Assembly (NCBI RefSeq): GCF_037975245.1
Contig: NC_092580.1
Location: 16,442,001 to 16,506,000, forward strand
DNA from: Apostichopus japonicus
Lineage: Eukaryota; Echinodermata; Holothuroidea; Aspidochirotida; Stichopodidae
Length of the DNA: 64,000 nt
Direction: 5' to 3'
Numbering within the stretch: the stretch's first letter is position 1; every line of letters starts with the position of its first letter. The notes below the pieces were generated by a model that saw nothing but the letters and a program-made list of their open reading frames with translations, was not told the DNA's origin and did not search any database. A program made the translations under genes and the position numbers. Positions 34,018 to 47,800 of the stretch are shown one piece after another.

Positions 34018-37000
34018 GCATGCTTTCTCCAGCCAGCATCCACTGCAACTACTTTTACCATGCACCAGGAACTGTCAACAGAAACCTTCACCAGTCCCGA
34101 GCCATTAAACAAGCATCGAGTTCTGCAATCTTCCCAGACCCACACACCAACCGACTGACCAACCAGCCTTTACTATATTTAACTAAATATATGCGAGTGA
34201 AATGTGTATTCTTTCATACTTCTATTTGATATATGTTGCTATTTATTTAAGGCCAACATTAACAATTAAGTTACGTCGACCAACATTTCACCGTCCATAA
34301 TAAACCATCTGCCATTTCTTCATCATCTATCATCCACTATCCACCATTATTAAATGTTGATTGAATTTTTTTTTAATAGTTTGACATACAGAATTTATAT
34401 TATTATATCATCTGATATATATTTCATCATGATTTTCTAATTGATATTTGATCGACTTTGCAGGTTTTGTCCAACTCCAAAGCCACTAACATCCTCTACC
34501 ATCCACCAAAGAACCAGTCACGAACAACCAACCCACAAGCCTTAAAAATTGTTTGTATGTATTCAACATTTTCTATTCAGATTTTGTTGAATGTTTTAAG
34601 TACATATACATTCTATTTAAAATATTGAATTGTGTGCCATCCAACAGTAGTACATGATTTTTAATAGTTTTATATGTATTTCTTTCCTGGGTGTTTTAAA
34701 TTTGATAATATTGTATCATTTGATATAGTAAGTTTGATGCACTCTTGCGTTTTGTCTTTATTGCACGCTTTTCCCAGTTAGCATCCACTGTAACTGTGTC
34801 GGCTTCCCAACATTTACAGTCACCAAACAAGATAGTCTTCAACCAGTCCCTAACCACAACTGAACCAACCAGCATTGTGTCACCAGACGTGCAGGCATTT
34901 CCCAGCCACCACCTACTACAACTACTTTTACCATACACCAAGCACTTCCACCATTCACCAGCCATCAAAAAAGCAACAAGTCTGCGAACATCCACAACCC
35001 ACCAACCAACTGACTGGTGAACCAATCAGCCTTTTACCACCATAGACCGTTGCTGCAGACTTTAATGAGTATTCTTTCATACTTTTAAATGAAATATTGT
35101 CGTTTTGTTAGGACCATTATCAACATTCCACTTCCCCCCACCAATCATCTACCACCCATTCATCCATAATCAACTATATGTCATCCATCATTTACAATCT
35201 TCTATGCACCATTATTAAATGTTGTATGAATTTTGTTTTTAAAGTCTGACATGCATTTTATGAGTGTTTTATATTATTGCAACATCTGATATATAATTCA
35301 TCATGATTTTCTAATTGATATTTGATCGACTTTGCAGGTTTTCTCCAGCTAAAAAGCCACTAACATCCTCTACCATCCACCAAAGAACCAGTCACCAACA
35401 ACCAACCCACAAGCCTTCAAAATTGTTTGTATGTATTAAACATTTTCTATTCAGATTTTGTTGAATGTTTTAAAAACATATACTTTCTATTTAAAATATG
35501 GTAGGTTTGTGTCATCCAACATTAATACATGCTTTTAAATAGTTTTATATGCATTTCTTTCCGTAGTGTTTCAAATTTGATATTATTGCATCATTTGATA
35601 TAGGAAGTTTGATCACTCTTTTGTATTTTTTATATTGCAGGCTTTCCCCAACTAGGTTGACTTCCCACCAGTAACAGCCACCAAACAAGATAGTCTTCAA
35701 CCAGTCCCTAACCAAAACTGAACCAACCCAGCATTGTGTCACCAGACGTGCAGGCGTTTCCCAGCCACCACCTACTGCAACTACTTTTACCATACACCAA
35801 GCACTTCCACCATTCACCAGCCATCAAAAAAGCAACAAGTCTGCGAACATCCACAACCCACCAAACAACTGACTGGCGAACCAATCAGCCTTTTACCACC
35901 ATAGACCGTTGCTGCAGACTTTAATGAGTATTCTTTCATACTTTTAAATGAAATATTGTCGTTTTGTTAGGACCATTATCAACATTCCACTTCCCCCCAC
36001 CAATCATCTACCACCCATTCATCCATAATCAACTATATGTCATCCATCATTTACAATCTTCTATGCACCATTATTAAATGTTGTATGAATTTTGTTTTTA
36101 AAGTCTGACATGCATTTTATGAGTGTTTTATATTATTGCAACATCTGATATATAATTCATCATGATTTTCTAATTGATATTTGATCGACTTTGCAGGTTT
36201 TCTCCAGCTAAAAAGCCACTAACATCCTCTACCATCCACCAAAGAACCAGTCACCAACAACCAACCCACAAGCCTTCAAAATTGTTTGTATGTATTAAAC
36301 ATTTTCTATTCAGATTTTGTTGAATGTTTTAAAAACATATACTTTCTATTTAAAATATGGTAGGTTTGTGTCATCCAACATTAATACATGCTTTTAAATA
36401 GTTTTATATGCATTTCTTTCCGTAGTGTTTCAAATTTGATATTATTGCATCATTTGATATAGGAAGTTTGATCACTCTTTTGTATTTTTTATATTGCAGG
36501 CTTTCCCCAACTAGGTTGACTTCCCACCAGTAACAGCCACCAAACAAGATAGTCTTCAACCAGTCCCTAACCAAAACTGAACCAACCCAGCATTGTGTCA
36601 CCAGACGTGCAGGCGTTTCCCAGCCACCACCTACTGCAACTACTTTTACCATACACCAAGCACTTCCACCATTCACCAGCCATCAAAAAAGCAACAAGTC
36701 TGCGAACATCCACAACCCACCAACCAACTGATTGGCGAACCAATCAGCCTTTTACCACCATAGACTGTTGCTGCAGACTTTAATGAGTATATTCTTTCAT
36801 ACTTTTAAATGAAATATTGTCGTTTTGTTAGGACCATTATCAACATTCCACTTCCCCCACCAATCATCTACCATTCATTCATCCATAATCAACTATCTGT
36901 CATCCATCATTTACCATCTTCTATGCACCATTATTAAATGTTGTATGAATTTTGTTTTTAAATAGTCTGACATACATTTTATGTGGGTTTTATATTATTA

Positions 37001-40000
37001 CAACATCTGATATATAATTCATGATGATTTTCTAGTTGATATTTGATCGACTTTGCAGGTTTTCTCCAGCTAAAAAGCCACTAACATCCTCTACCATCCA
37101 CCAAAGAACCAGGCACCAAAAACCAACCCACAAGTGCCTTTAAAATTGTTTGTATGTATTAAACATTTTTATTCAGATTTTGTTGAATGTTTTAAAAACA
37201 TATACTTTCTATTTAAAGTATTGTTGGAAATTTGTGTCATCCAACATTAATACAAGTTGTTAAACAATTAAATTAGTAGTTCTTTTTGTAGTGTTTTAAA
37301 TTTGATAATATTGCATCATTTGATATAGGAAGTTTGATCACTCTTTTGTTTTTTCTATATTGCAGGCTTTCCCCAACTATGTTGACTTCCCACCAGTAAC
37401 AGCCACCAAACAAGAGTCTTCAACCAGTCCCTAACCACAACTGAACCAACCACCAGACGTGCAGGCATTCCCTAGCCACCACCTACTGCAACTACTTAAC
37501 CATACACCAGGCACTTCCACCATTCACCAGCCATCAAACAAGCAACAAGTCTGCGAACATCCACAACTAACCAATTGACTGGCGAACTAATCAGCCTTTT
37601 ACCACCATAGACCGTTGCTGCAGACTTAAATGAGTATTCTTTCATACTTCTGAATGGAATATTGTCGTTTTATTAGGACCATTATCAACATTCCACTTCC
37701 TCCCACCAATCATCACCATCCATTCATCCATAATCAACTATCTGTCATCCATCATTTACCATCTTCTATGCACCATTATTATATGTTGTATGAACTTTGT
37801 TTTTAAATAGTGTGACATACATTTTATGAGTTATATATTTTTACAACATCTGATATATAATTCATGATGATTTTCTAGTTGATATTTGTTCGACTTTGCA
37901 GGTTTTCTCCAGCTAAAAAGCCACTAATATCCTCTACCATCCACCAAAGAACCAGTCACCAAAAACCAACCCACAAGTGCCTTCAAAATTGTTTGTATGT
38001 ATTTAACATTTTTTATACAGATTTTGTTGAATGTTTTAAATACATATACTTTCTATTTAAAGTATTGTAGGTTTGTGTCATCCAACATTAATACATGCTG
38101 TTAAATAGTTAAATATGTAGTTCTTTTTGTAGTGTTTTAAATTTGATAATATTGCATCATTTGATATAGGAAGTTTGATCACTCTTTTGTATTTTCTATA
38201 TTGCAAGCTTTCCTCAACTATGTTGACTTCCCACCAGTAACAGCCACCAAACAAGATAGTCTTCAACCAGTCCCTAACCACAACTGAACCAACCAGCATT
38301 GTGTCACCAGACGTGCAGGCATTCCACAGCTACCACCTACTGCAACTTCTTTTACCATACACCAAGCACTTCCACCATTCACCAGCCATCGAACAAGCAA
38401 CAAGTCTGCGAACATCCACAACCCACCCACCAACTGACTGGCAAACCAATCGGCCTTTTACCACCAAAGACCGTTGCTGCAGACTTTAATGAGTATTCTT
38501 TCATACTTTTAAATGAAATATTGTCGTTTTGTTAGGACCATTATCAACATTCCACTTCCCCCAACCAATCATCTACCATCCATTCATCCATCATCCATAA
38601 TCAACTATCTGTCATCTGTCATTTACAATCTTCTATGCACCATTATTAAATGTTGTATGAATTTTGTTTTTAAATAGTCTGATGTACATTTTATGAGTGT
38701 TTTATGCTATTACAACATCAGATATATAATTCATTATGATTTTCTAGTTGATATTTGATCGACTTTGCAGGTTTTCTCCAGCTAAAAAGCCACTAACATC
38801 CTCTACCATCCACCAAAGAACCAGTCACCAACAACCAACCCACAAGTGCCTTCAAAATTGCTTGTATGTATTTAACATTTTTTATTCAGATTTTGTTGAA
38901 TGTTTTAAATACATATACTTTCTATTTAAAGTATTGTAGGTTTGTGTCATCCAACATTAATACATGCTTTATATGTATTCTTTTTGTAGTGTTTCAAATT
39001 TGACATTATTGCATCATTTGATATAGGAAGTTTGATCACTCTTTTGTATTTTCTATATTGCAGGCTTTCCGCAACTATGTTGACTTCCCACCAGTAACAG
39101 CCACCAAACAAGATAGTCTTCAACCAGTCCCTAACCACAACTGAACCAACCAGCATTGTGTCACCAGACATGCAGGCATTCCACAGCCACCACCTACTGC
39201 AACTACTTTTACCATACACCACGCACTTCCACCATTCACCAGCCATCGAACAAGCAACAAGTCTGCGAACATCCACTACCCACCAACCGACTGGCAAACC
39301 AATCAGCCTTTTACCACCATAGACCGTTGCTGCAGACTTTAATGAGTATTTTTTCATACTTCTGAATGAAATATTGTTGTTTTATTACGACCATTATCAA
39401 CATTCCACTTCCCCCCACCATTGATCTACCATTCATTCATCCATCATCCATAACCAACTATATGTCATCCATCATTTACCATCTTCTATGCACCATTATT
39501 ATATGTTGTATGAACTTTGTTTTTAAATAGTCTGACATACATTTTATGAGTGTTTTATATTATTACAACATCTGATATATAATTCATCATGATTTTCTAG
39601 TTGATATTTGATCGACTTTGCAGGTTTTCTCCAGCTAAAAAGCCACTAACATCCCTACCATCGACCAAAGAACCAGGCACCAAAAACCAACCCACAAGTG
39701 CCTTCAAAATTGCTTGTATGTATTAAACATTTTCTATTCAGATTTTGTTGAATGTTTTACATACATATACTTTCTATTTGAGGTTTGTGTCATCCAACAT
39801 TAATACATGCTTTTAAATAGTTTTATATGTATTCTTTTTGTAGTGTTTCAAATTTGACATTATTGCATCATTTGATATAGGAAGTTTGATCACTCTTTTG
39901 TATTTTCTATATTGCAGGCTTTCCCCAACTATGTTGACTTCCCACCAGTGACAGCCACCAAACAAGATAGTCTTCAACCAGTCCCTAACCACAACTGAAC

Positions 40001-41445
40001 CAACCAGCATTGTGTCACCAGACGTGCAGGCATTCCACAGCTACCACCTACTGCAACTTCTTTTACCATACACCAAGCACTTCCACCATTCACCAGCCAT
40101 CGAACAAGCAACAAGTCTGCGAACATCCACAACCCACCCACCAACTGACTGGCAAACCAATCGGCCTTTTACCACCAAAGACCGTTGCTGCAGACTTTAA
40201 TGAGTATTCTTTCATACTTCTAAATGAAATATTGTCGTTTATTAGGACCATTATCAACATTCCACTTCCCCCAACCATCCATTCATCCATCATCCATAAT
40301 CAACTATCTGTCATCCATCATTTACAATCTTCTATGCACCATTATTAAATGTTGTATGAACTTTGTTTTTAAATAGTTTGACATACATTTTATGAGTGTT
40401 TTATATTATTACAACATCTGATATATAATTCATGATGATTTTCTAGTTGATATTTGATCGACTTTGCAGTTTTTCTCCAGCTAAAAAGCCACTAACATCC
40501 TCTACCATCGACCAAAGAACCAGTCGCCAACAACCAACCCACAAGTGCCTTCAAAATTGTTTGTATGTATTAAACATTTTTTTTCAGATTTTGTTGAATG
40601 TTTTATATACATATACTTTCTATTTAAAGTATTGTAGGTTTGTGTCATCCAACATTAATACATGCTGTAAAATAGTTAAATATGTAGTTCTTTTTGTAGT
40701 GTTTTAAATTTGATATTATTGCATCATTTGATATAGGAAGTTTGATCACTCTTTTGTATTTTCTATATTGCAGGCTTTCCCCAACTATGTTGACTTCCCA
40801 CCAGTAACAGCCACCAAACAAAATAGTCTTCAGCCAGTTCCTAACCAAAACTGAACCAACTAGCATTGTGTCACCAGACATGCAGGTGTTTCCCAGCCAC
40901 CACCTACTGCAACTTCTTTTACCATACACCAGGCACTTCCACCATTCACCAGCCATCAAACAAGCAACAAGTCTGCGAACATCCACAACCCACCAACCAA
41001 TTGACTGGTGAACCAATCAGCCTTTTACCACCATAGACCGTTGCTGCAGACTTTAATGAGTATTCTTTCATACTTTTAAATGAAATATTGTCGTTTTGTT
41101 AGGACCATTATCAACATTCCACTTCCCCCCACCAATCATCTACCACCCATTCATCCATAATCAACTATATGTCATCCATCATTTACAATCTTCTATGCAC
41201 CATTATTAAATGTTGTATGAATTTTGTTTTTAAAGTCTGACATGCATTTTATGAGTGTTTTATATTATTGCAACATCTGATGTATAATTCATCATGATTT
41301 TCTAATTGATATTTGATCGACTTTGCAGGTTTTCTCCAGCTAAAAAGCCACTAACATCCGCTACCATCGACCAAAGAACCAGTCGCCAACAACCAACCCA
41401 CAAGTGCCTTCAAAATTGTTTGTATGTATTAAACATTTTCTCTTG
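34018..41445. repeat. ~857-bp tandem repeat array, ~8.6 copies
   Basis: The anchor GTTGACTTCCCACCAGTAAC (one copy has GTGAC) recurs at 35655, 36514, 37381, 38222, 39079, 39933 and 40789 (spacing 841-867). Diverged copies occupy 34018-35600, and the array ends in mid-unit at about 41445. Each unit alternates two CCA-rich segments with AT-rich spacers. Both CCA-rich segments are preceded by acceptor-like tracts (GATCGACTTTGCAG and TTTCTATATTGCAG), and the shorter is followed by GTATGT. Copies 2 and 3 are almost identical over about 860 bp, and 41050-41330 matches them again, indicating recent homogenisation. Reading frames on either strand (60-136 codons) vary between copies and are not convincing genes. 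Confidence 0.95.
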
Positions 41446-42030
41446 CATAGTAGCAGTTTGATTTCTTGACCACATGCTAGCACTAAAAATCTGCTTTTGA
41501 AAAAAAGCCAATTTTTAAAAAAGAACACTAAGGCAGTTTGTCAGTTAATATCACCTGTTCCGGTTAGATCCATGCGTTTACTTGTCAGTAATAGGCTTGT
41601 TCTGCAGTGCAACATTCTGTCCTAGCAATACTTGCAGTGTATTTAATTTCAATGTGCAAAATATGTGCCTGCTATCGCACTAGGCTAGAGCCTAGCCTAG
41701 AACGTTGAATGTCCTTCTACAGAAAACTCTTGCATACTAATCATCACATATTATATATTTATATGTTTATTGTAGTTGTAGTAGCCTTGTGTATTAAAAG
41801 TTGTTCACAGGTTTTGTTTGGTAAAAACACGTAAGAACAAATAAAGACAGTGCACCATGGAGAAAGGTTTGCTTTTACTGTATTCCTGCAATGTAATGAC
41901 ATCATAACTTTAACCGAATAATCGCCAGAAGAGCTATGGGATTAGGCCTAATCGACAACAAAAGATTATCAGCACTACCATCTGTATGTCATCCATCATC
42001 TACTATGCACCATTTTTAAATATTGTATGA
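41446..42030. other. unique spacer, nothing recognised
   Basis: Non-repetitive AT-rich DNA with AATAAA at 41840-41845, a possible polyadenylation signal for any plus-strand transcript through the preceding array. No coding sequence is seen. Confidence 0.4.
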
Positions 42031-42049
42031 GTTTATTATGATTTTGTTG

Positions 42050-42530
42050 GACAGGACGACAACATTTTTCTTCGTTTGTCCGAAGGTTGGTGGTGAACAC
42101 AACAGCAACAACCGCTGTGGAGGACGACAATCAAGGTTGGTAGTGGACCCAACGACAACAAAGGTGGTGGAGGATGACAACGAAGGATGGTGGTGGTGAA
42201 CAATGACCAAGGATGGTGGTGATGAACAACAACCAAGGTGGAGTACTACAATGAAGGTTGGCAATGGACCCAACGACAACAAAGGTGGTAGAGGAAAACA
42301 ACAAATGTAGGTGGTGGAGGACGACAACCAAGGTGGAGAACAACTAAGGTGGAGTACTACAATGAAGGTTGTAGGTGGTGGAGGATGACAACCAAGGTGG
42401 AGAACAACTACGGTGGAGTACAATGAAGGTTGTTGTTGGAGGAGGACAACAATGAAGATTTGTGGCGAACACAAGGACAATGACGTTTGGTGGGGGAGTA
42501 CAACAACAAAGGTGGTGTTTCTCCAATGTT
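42050..42530. repeat. irregular GGTGG/ACAACAA repeat block
   Basis: Units such as CAACAAAGGTGGTGGAGGA and TACAATGAAGGTTG recur at irregular spacing. The strand asymmetry (purine-rich on plus) leaves open frames on minus that are artefacts. Similar sequence reappears at 42720-42840 and 43030-43215. Confidence 0.85.
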
Positions 42531-43215
42531 CTATGTTTATTTCTTAGATATTTGTTTGTTCGATGTCAATTCGAAGTTTGTTCGGTGTTTTGCAATTGTT
42601 CGTTCATAAGTTTGTTTGTTTGATATTTGTTCGATGTTTGTTTGTTTGTCCGTTGTTTGTTTGTTAATATTTAATATTTTGTTCAGATTTGATACATTTC
42701 TCTTTTCCTTGTTAATAGAAGGTGAAAGACGAAGATGACTACAACAACTACAATGTTGGTGGTGGAGGACAACAACGAAGGTTGCTTGAACACAACGACA
42801 ATTACAGTGCTGGTGGGGGAAGACAACAACAAGAAATGTGGTTTTTCTTTGATGTTTATTTTGATGTTTGTTCGTTTGTTATAGTCCTCCTTATTTGTTC
42901 AATCATCATATATATCATGTCAATTCTGTGTTTGTTCGATGTCTTTACATTGTATGTTCCATGTTGTTTGTTCAATGTTTGTTCATATTAAATAGTGTGT
43001 TTAGATTTGATACACATTTCTTTTTTTCTTGTTAATAGCAGCAACTACAGTGTTGATGGAGGAGGGCAAGGACAATAAAGGTTGGTGGTGGAGGACACAA
43101 CAACGACGAACATTGGTGGTGAACACAACAACGGTGTTGGAGGAGGATGACGACAATAAAGATTGGCAGTGGACCCAACAACAACAAAGGTGGTGGAGGA
43201 AAACAACTATGGTGG
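42531..43215. repeat. two alternating modules: TTTGTTCGATG + acceptor-like + GGTGG block
   Basis: Each module has a T/G-rich part (TTGTTCGATGTTTGTT), then CAGATTTGATACATTTCTCT or its variant, a T-rich tract ending TTGTTAATAG (42719 and 43038), then a GGTGGTGGAGGACAACAA block. The second module (from about 42845) repeats the order of the first. The TTAATAG ends look like splice acceptors. Confidence 0.75.
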
Positions 43216-44590
43216 TGTTTGTATGAAGTATACTTCTTGAATGTTTGTTTGTTCGATGTTTGTTTCTTTGTTTCCATGTTTGTCCAATGTTTGTTTTTTC
43301 TGTTCGATGTTTGTTTCTTTGTTCAATGTTTGTTTGTTTCTTTGTTCAATGTTTGTTTCTTTGTTCAATGTTTGTTTCTTTGTTCCATGTTTGTTTCTTT
43401 GTTTTGATGTTTGTTTCGATGTTTGTTTGTCCCATGTTTGTTTGTTTGTCTAATGTTTGTTTCTTTTGTTTCGATGTTTGTGTTTTTTTGTTCGATGTTT
43501 GTTTCTTTGTCCAATGTTTGTTTGTTTGTTTTGATATATGTCTGTCCGATGTTTGTTTGTTTGTCCAATGTTTGTTTGTCCAATGTTTGTTTCTTTGTTC
43601 CATGTTTGTTTGTTTGTTTTGATGTTTGTTTGTCCGATGTTTGTTTCTTTTGTTCGATGTTTGTTTTTTTTTGTTCGATGTTTGTTTCTTTGTCCAATGT
43701 TTGTTTCTTTGTTCCATGTTTTGATGTTTGTTTGTCCGATGTTTGTTTCTTTTGTTTTGTTGTTTGTTTTTTTTTGTTTCTTTGTTCCATGTTTGTTTGT
43801 TTTGATGTTTGTTTTGTTTTGTTCGATGTTTGTTTGTTTTTTGTCCAATGTTTGTTTCTTTGTTCCATGTTTGTTTGTTTGTTTGTTTTGATGTTTGTTT
43901 TGTTTTGTTCGATGTTTGTTTTTTTTTGTTCGATGTTTGTTTCTTTGTCCAATGTTTGTTTCTTTGTTTCTTTGTTCCATGTTTGTTTGTTTGTTTGTTT
44001 TGATGTTTGTTTTGTTTTGTTCGATGTTTGTTTTTTTTTGTTCGATGTTTGTTTCTTTGTCCAATGTTTGTTTCTTTGTTCCATGTTTGTTTGTTTGTTT
44101 TGATGTTTGTTTTGTTTTGTTCGATGTTTTTTTTTTTTGTTCGATGTTTGTTTCTTTGTCCAATGTTTGTTTCTTTGTTCCATGTTTGTTTGTTTGTTTT
44201 GATGTTTGTTTTTTTTTGTTCGATGTTTGTTTCTTTGTCCAATGTTTGTTTCTTTGTTCCATGTTTGTTTGTTTGTTTTGATGTTTGTTTTGTTTTGTTC
44301 GATGTTTGTTTTTTTTTGTTCGATGTTTGTTTCTTTGTCCAATGTTTGTTTCTTTGTTTTGATGTTTGTTTTTTTTGTTCGATGTTTGTTTTTTTTGTTC
44401 GATGTTTGTTTTTTTTTTGTTCGATGTTTGATGTTTGTTTGTTTGTTTCTTTTGTTTCATTGTTTCTTTGTTCAATGTTTGTTTCGATGTTTTTTGTTTT
44501 GTTTCTTTGTTTCTTTGTTTGTCCGATGTGTGTTTGTTTGTCCGATGTGTGTGCCTGTTTCGATGTTTGTTTGTTTGTTTGTCTGTTTCA
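43216..44590. repeat. TTTGTTCGATG minisatellite array
   Basis: Built from 15-16-bp variants of TTTGTTCGATGTTTG (also TTTGTCCAATG and TTTGTTCCATG), arranged in higher-order blocks of about 100-115 bp that contain TTTGTTTTGATG. Most units lack stops in several frames, so frames of 117-341 codons exist on both strands (Phe/Cys/Val-rich on plus, Lys/Asn/Gln/Thr-rich on minus). These are consequences of composition. Confidence 0.95.
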
Positions 44591-44838
44591 GGGAGGGTGG
44601 GGACTGGGGGGTCGGGACGAGGGACGGAGGTCAGGGCGGGAGGTCGGTCGGTACAGGAGGTCGGGTCGGGACGGGAAGGTCGGGATGGGGAGGTCGTGTC
44701 AGGACGGGGAGGTCGGGTCAGGACGAGCGGGAGGTCGGTACAGGAGGTCGGGTCGGGTAGGTCGGCTCGGGATGGGGATGTCGGGACGGGGAGGTCGGGT
44801 CGGGACGAGGGACGGAGGTCAGGGTGGGAGGTCGTCCT
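44591..44838. repeat. G-rich GGACGGGGAGGTCGG array
   Basis: About 10-12 imperfect units of roughly 20 bp around GACGGGGAGGTCGGGTC. It is strongly G-biased on the plus strand and quadruplex-prone. It sits exactly between the T/G array and the TCTTCT array. Confidence 0.9.
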
Positions 44839-47800
44839 GCTGTCTGAAAAAACAACTCTAAAAAAATTTAAAAAAACATCAAATACATTTCACCCCCCCT
44901 TCCACATCCCCCGCCCGGCGTCTTCTTCTGTTGTCCGTCTTCTTCTCCGTCCTGCTGTCTGAAATACATTCCCCCTTCCACTTCTTCTGTGCTCCGTCAT
45001 CTTCTTTTGTGCTCCGTCTTCTTCTGTGCTCCGTCTTCTTCTGTTGTCCTGCTGTCTGAAAAAACAACTCTAAAAAAAACACAAAAAAAACCAACATATC
45101 AAATACATTCCCCCTTCCACTTCCCCTGCCCCAGCCCGTCTTCTTCTGTGCTCCGTCTTCTTCTGTGCTCCGTCTTCTTCTGTGCTCCGTCTTCTTCTGT
45201 CTGAAAAAAAAACTATAAAAAAAGTTAAAACATAATACATTAATACATAACCCACCACCCCTGCCCCCGTCCGTCTTCTTCTGTGCTTCGTCTTCTGTGC
45301 TCCGTCTTCTTCTGTACTCCATCTTCTTCTGTGCTCCGTCTTCTTCCGTGCTCCGTCTTCTTCCGTGCTCCGTCTTCTTCTGTGCTCCTTCTTCTTCTGT
45401 TGTCCGTCTTCTTCTGTCTGAAAAAACAACTAAAAAAAAAAAAATAAAACATCAAATACATTTCACCCCCCTCCCACTTCCCCTGCCCCCGCCCGTCTTC
45501 TTCTGTGCTCCATCTTCTTCTGTGCTCCGTCTTCTTCTGTGCTCCGTCTTCTTCTGTGCTCCGTCTTCTTCTGTTGTCCTTCTTCTTCTGTCCTCCTGAT
45601 GTCTGAAAAAAAAACTATAAAAAAAGTTAAAACATAATACATTAATACATAACCCACAACCCCTGCCCCCGTCCGTCTTCTTCTGTGCTCCGTCTTCTTC
45701 TGTGCTCTGTCTTCTTCCGTGCTCCGTCTTCTTCCGTGCTCTGTCTTCTTCTGTTGTCCGTCTTCTTCTTCTCCGTCCTGCTGTCTGAAAAAAAGAAAAA
45801 CATATCAAATACATTCCCCCTTCCACTTCCCCTGTCCCCGCCCGTCTTCTTCTGTGCTCCGTCATCTTCTTTTGTGCTCCGTCTTCTTCTGTGCTCCGTC
45901 TTCTTCTGTTGTCCGTCTTCTTCTGTTGTCCTGCTGTCTGAAAAAACAACTCTAAAAAAAACACAAAAAAAACCAACATATCAAATACATTCCCCCCTTC
46001 CACTTCCCCTGCCCCAGCCCGTCTTCTTCTGTGCTCCGTCTTCTTCTGTGCTCCGTCTTCTTCTGTCTGAAAAAAAAACTATAAAAAAAGTTAAAACATA
46101 ATACATTAATACATAACCCACCACCCCTGCCCCCGTCCGTCTTCTTCTGTGCTCCGTCTTCTTCTGTGCTCCGTTATCTTCCGGGTCTTCTTCCGTGCTC
46201 CGTCTTCTTCCGTGCTCTGTCTTCTTCCGTGCTCCGTCTTCTTCTGTTGTCCGTCTTCTTCTGTCTGTAAAAACAACTCTAAAAAAAAAAATAATAAAAC
46301 ATCAAATACATTTCACTCCCCCTTCCACTTCCCCTGCCCCCGCCCGTCTTCTTCTGTGCTCCGTCTTCTTCTGTGCTCCGTCTTCTTCTGTGCTCTGTCT
46401 TCTTCTGTGTTCCGTCTTCTTTTGTGCTCCGTCTTCTTCTGTGCTCCGTCTTCTTCTGTTGTCCGTCTTCTTCTGTCCTCCTGATGTCTAAAAAAAAACT
46501 ATAAAAAAGTTAAAACATAATACATTAATACATAACCCACCAGCCCTGCCCCCGTCCGTCCGTCTTCTTCTGTGCTCCGTCTTCTTCTGTGCTCCGTCTT
46601 CTTCTGTGCTACGTCTTTTTCTGTGCTCCGTCTTCTTCTGTGCTCTGTCTTCTTCTGTTGTCCGTCTTCTTCTGTCCTCCTGATGTCTGAAAAAAAACTA
46701 TAAAAAAAGTTAAAACATAATACATTAATACATAACCCACCACCCCTGCCCCCGTCTGTCTTCTTCTGTGCTCCGTCTTCTTCCGTGCTCCGTCTTCTTC
46801 CGTGCTCCGTCTTCTTCCGTGCTCCGTCTTCTTCCGTGCTCCGTCTTCTTCCGTGCTCCGTCTTCTTCTGTGCTCCGTTTTCTTCTGTTGTCCGTCTTCT
46901 TCTGTCTGAAAAAACAACTCTAAAAAAAAAATAATAAAACATCAAATACATTTCACCCCCCCTTCCACTTCCCCTGCCCCCGCCCGTCTTCTTCTGTGCT
47001 CCGTCTTCTTCTGTGCTCCGTCTTCTTCTGTGCTCCGTCTTCTTCTGTGCTCCGTCTTCTTCTGTGCTCCGTCTTCTTCTGTTGTCCTTCTTCTTCTGTC
47101 CTCCTGATGTCTGATAAAAAAACCTATAAAAAAAGTTAAAACATAATACATTAATACATAACCCACCACCCCTGCCCCCGTCCGTCTTCTTCTGTGCTCC
47201 GTCTTCTTCTGTGCTCCCTCTTCTTCTGTGCTCCGTCTTCTTCTGTGCTCCGTCTTCTGCTGTGCTACGTCTTCTTCTGTTTTCCGTCTTCTTCTGTTGT
47301 CCGTCTTCTTCTGTCCTCCTGATGTCTGCAAAAAAACTATAAAAAAAGTTAAAACATAATACATTAATACATAACCCACCACCCCTGCCCCCGTCCGTCT
47401 TCTTCTGTGCTCCGTCTTCTTCTGTGCTCCGTCTTCTTCTGTTGTTCGTCTTTTTCTGTGCTCCGTCTTCTTCTGTGCTCCGTCTTCTTCTGTGCTCCGT
47501 CTTCTTCTGTGCTCCGTCTTCTTCTGTGCTCCGTCTTCTTCTGTACTCCGTCTTCTTCTGTTGTCCGTCTTCTTCTGTGTTCCGTCTTCTTCTGTGCTCC
47601 GCTTCTTCTGTCCTCCTGATGTCTGATTAAAAAAACTAGAAAAAAAGTTAATATATATGAAATACATAACCAAGCATCCCTGCCCCAGTCTGTCTTCTTT
47701 TGTGCTCTGTCTTCTTTTGTGCTTCGTCTTCTTCTGTGCTCCCTCTTCTTCTGTGCTCCATCTTCTTCTGTGCTCCGTCTTCTTCTGTGGTCCGTCTTCT

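Noticed and set aside
38947-39357. 136-codon Trp-rich minus-strand frame in the 857-bp array
   Set aside because: CCA-rich DNA reads as TGG on the other strand. Other copies have shorter, broken versions, and no homologous family is recognised.
43346-44475. Long frames of 230-341 codons on both strands
   Set aside because: Stop-free 15-16-bp units give open frames on both strands at once. The proteins are Phe/Cys/Val or Lys/Asn/Gln/Thr low complexity with no domain.
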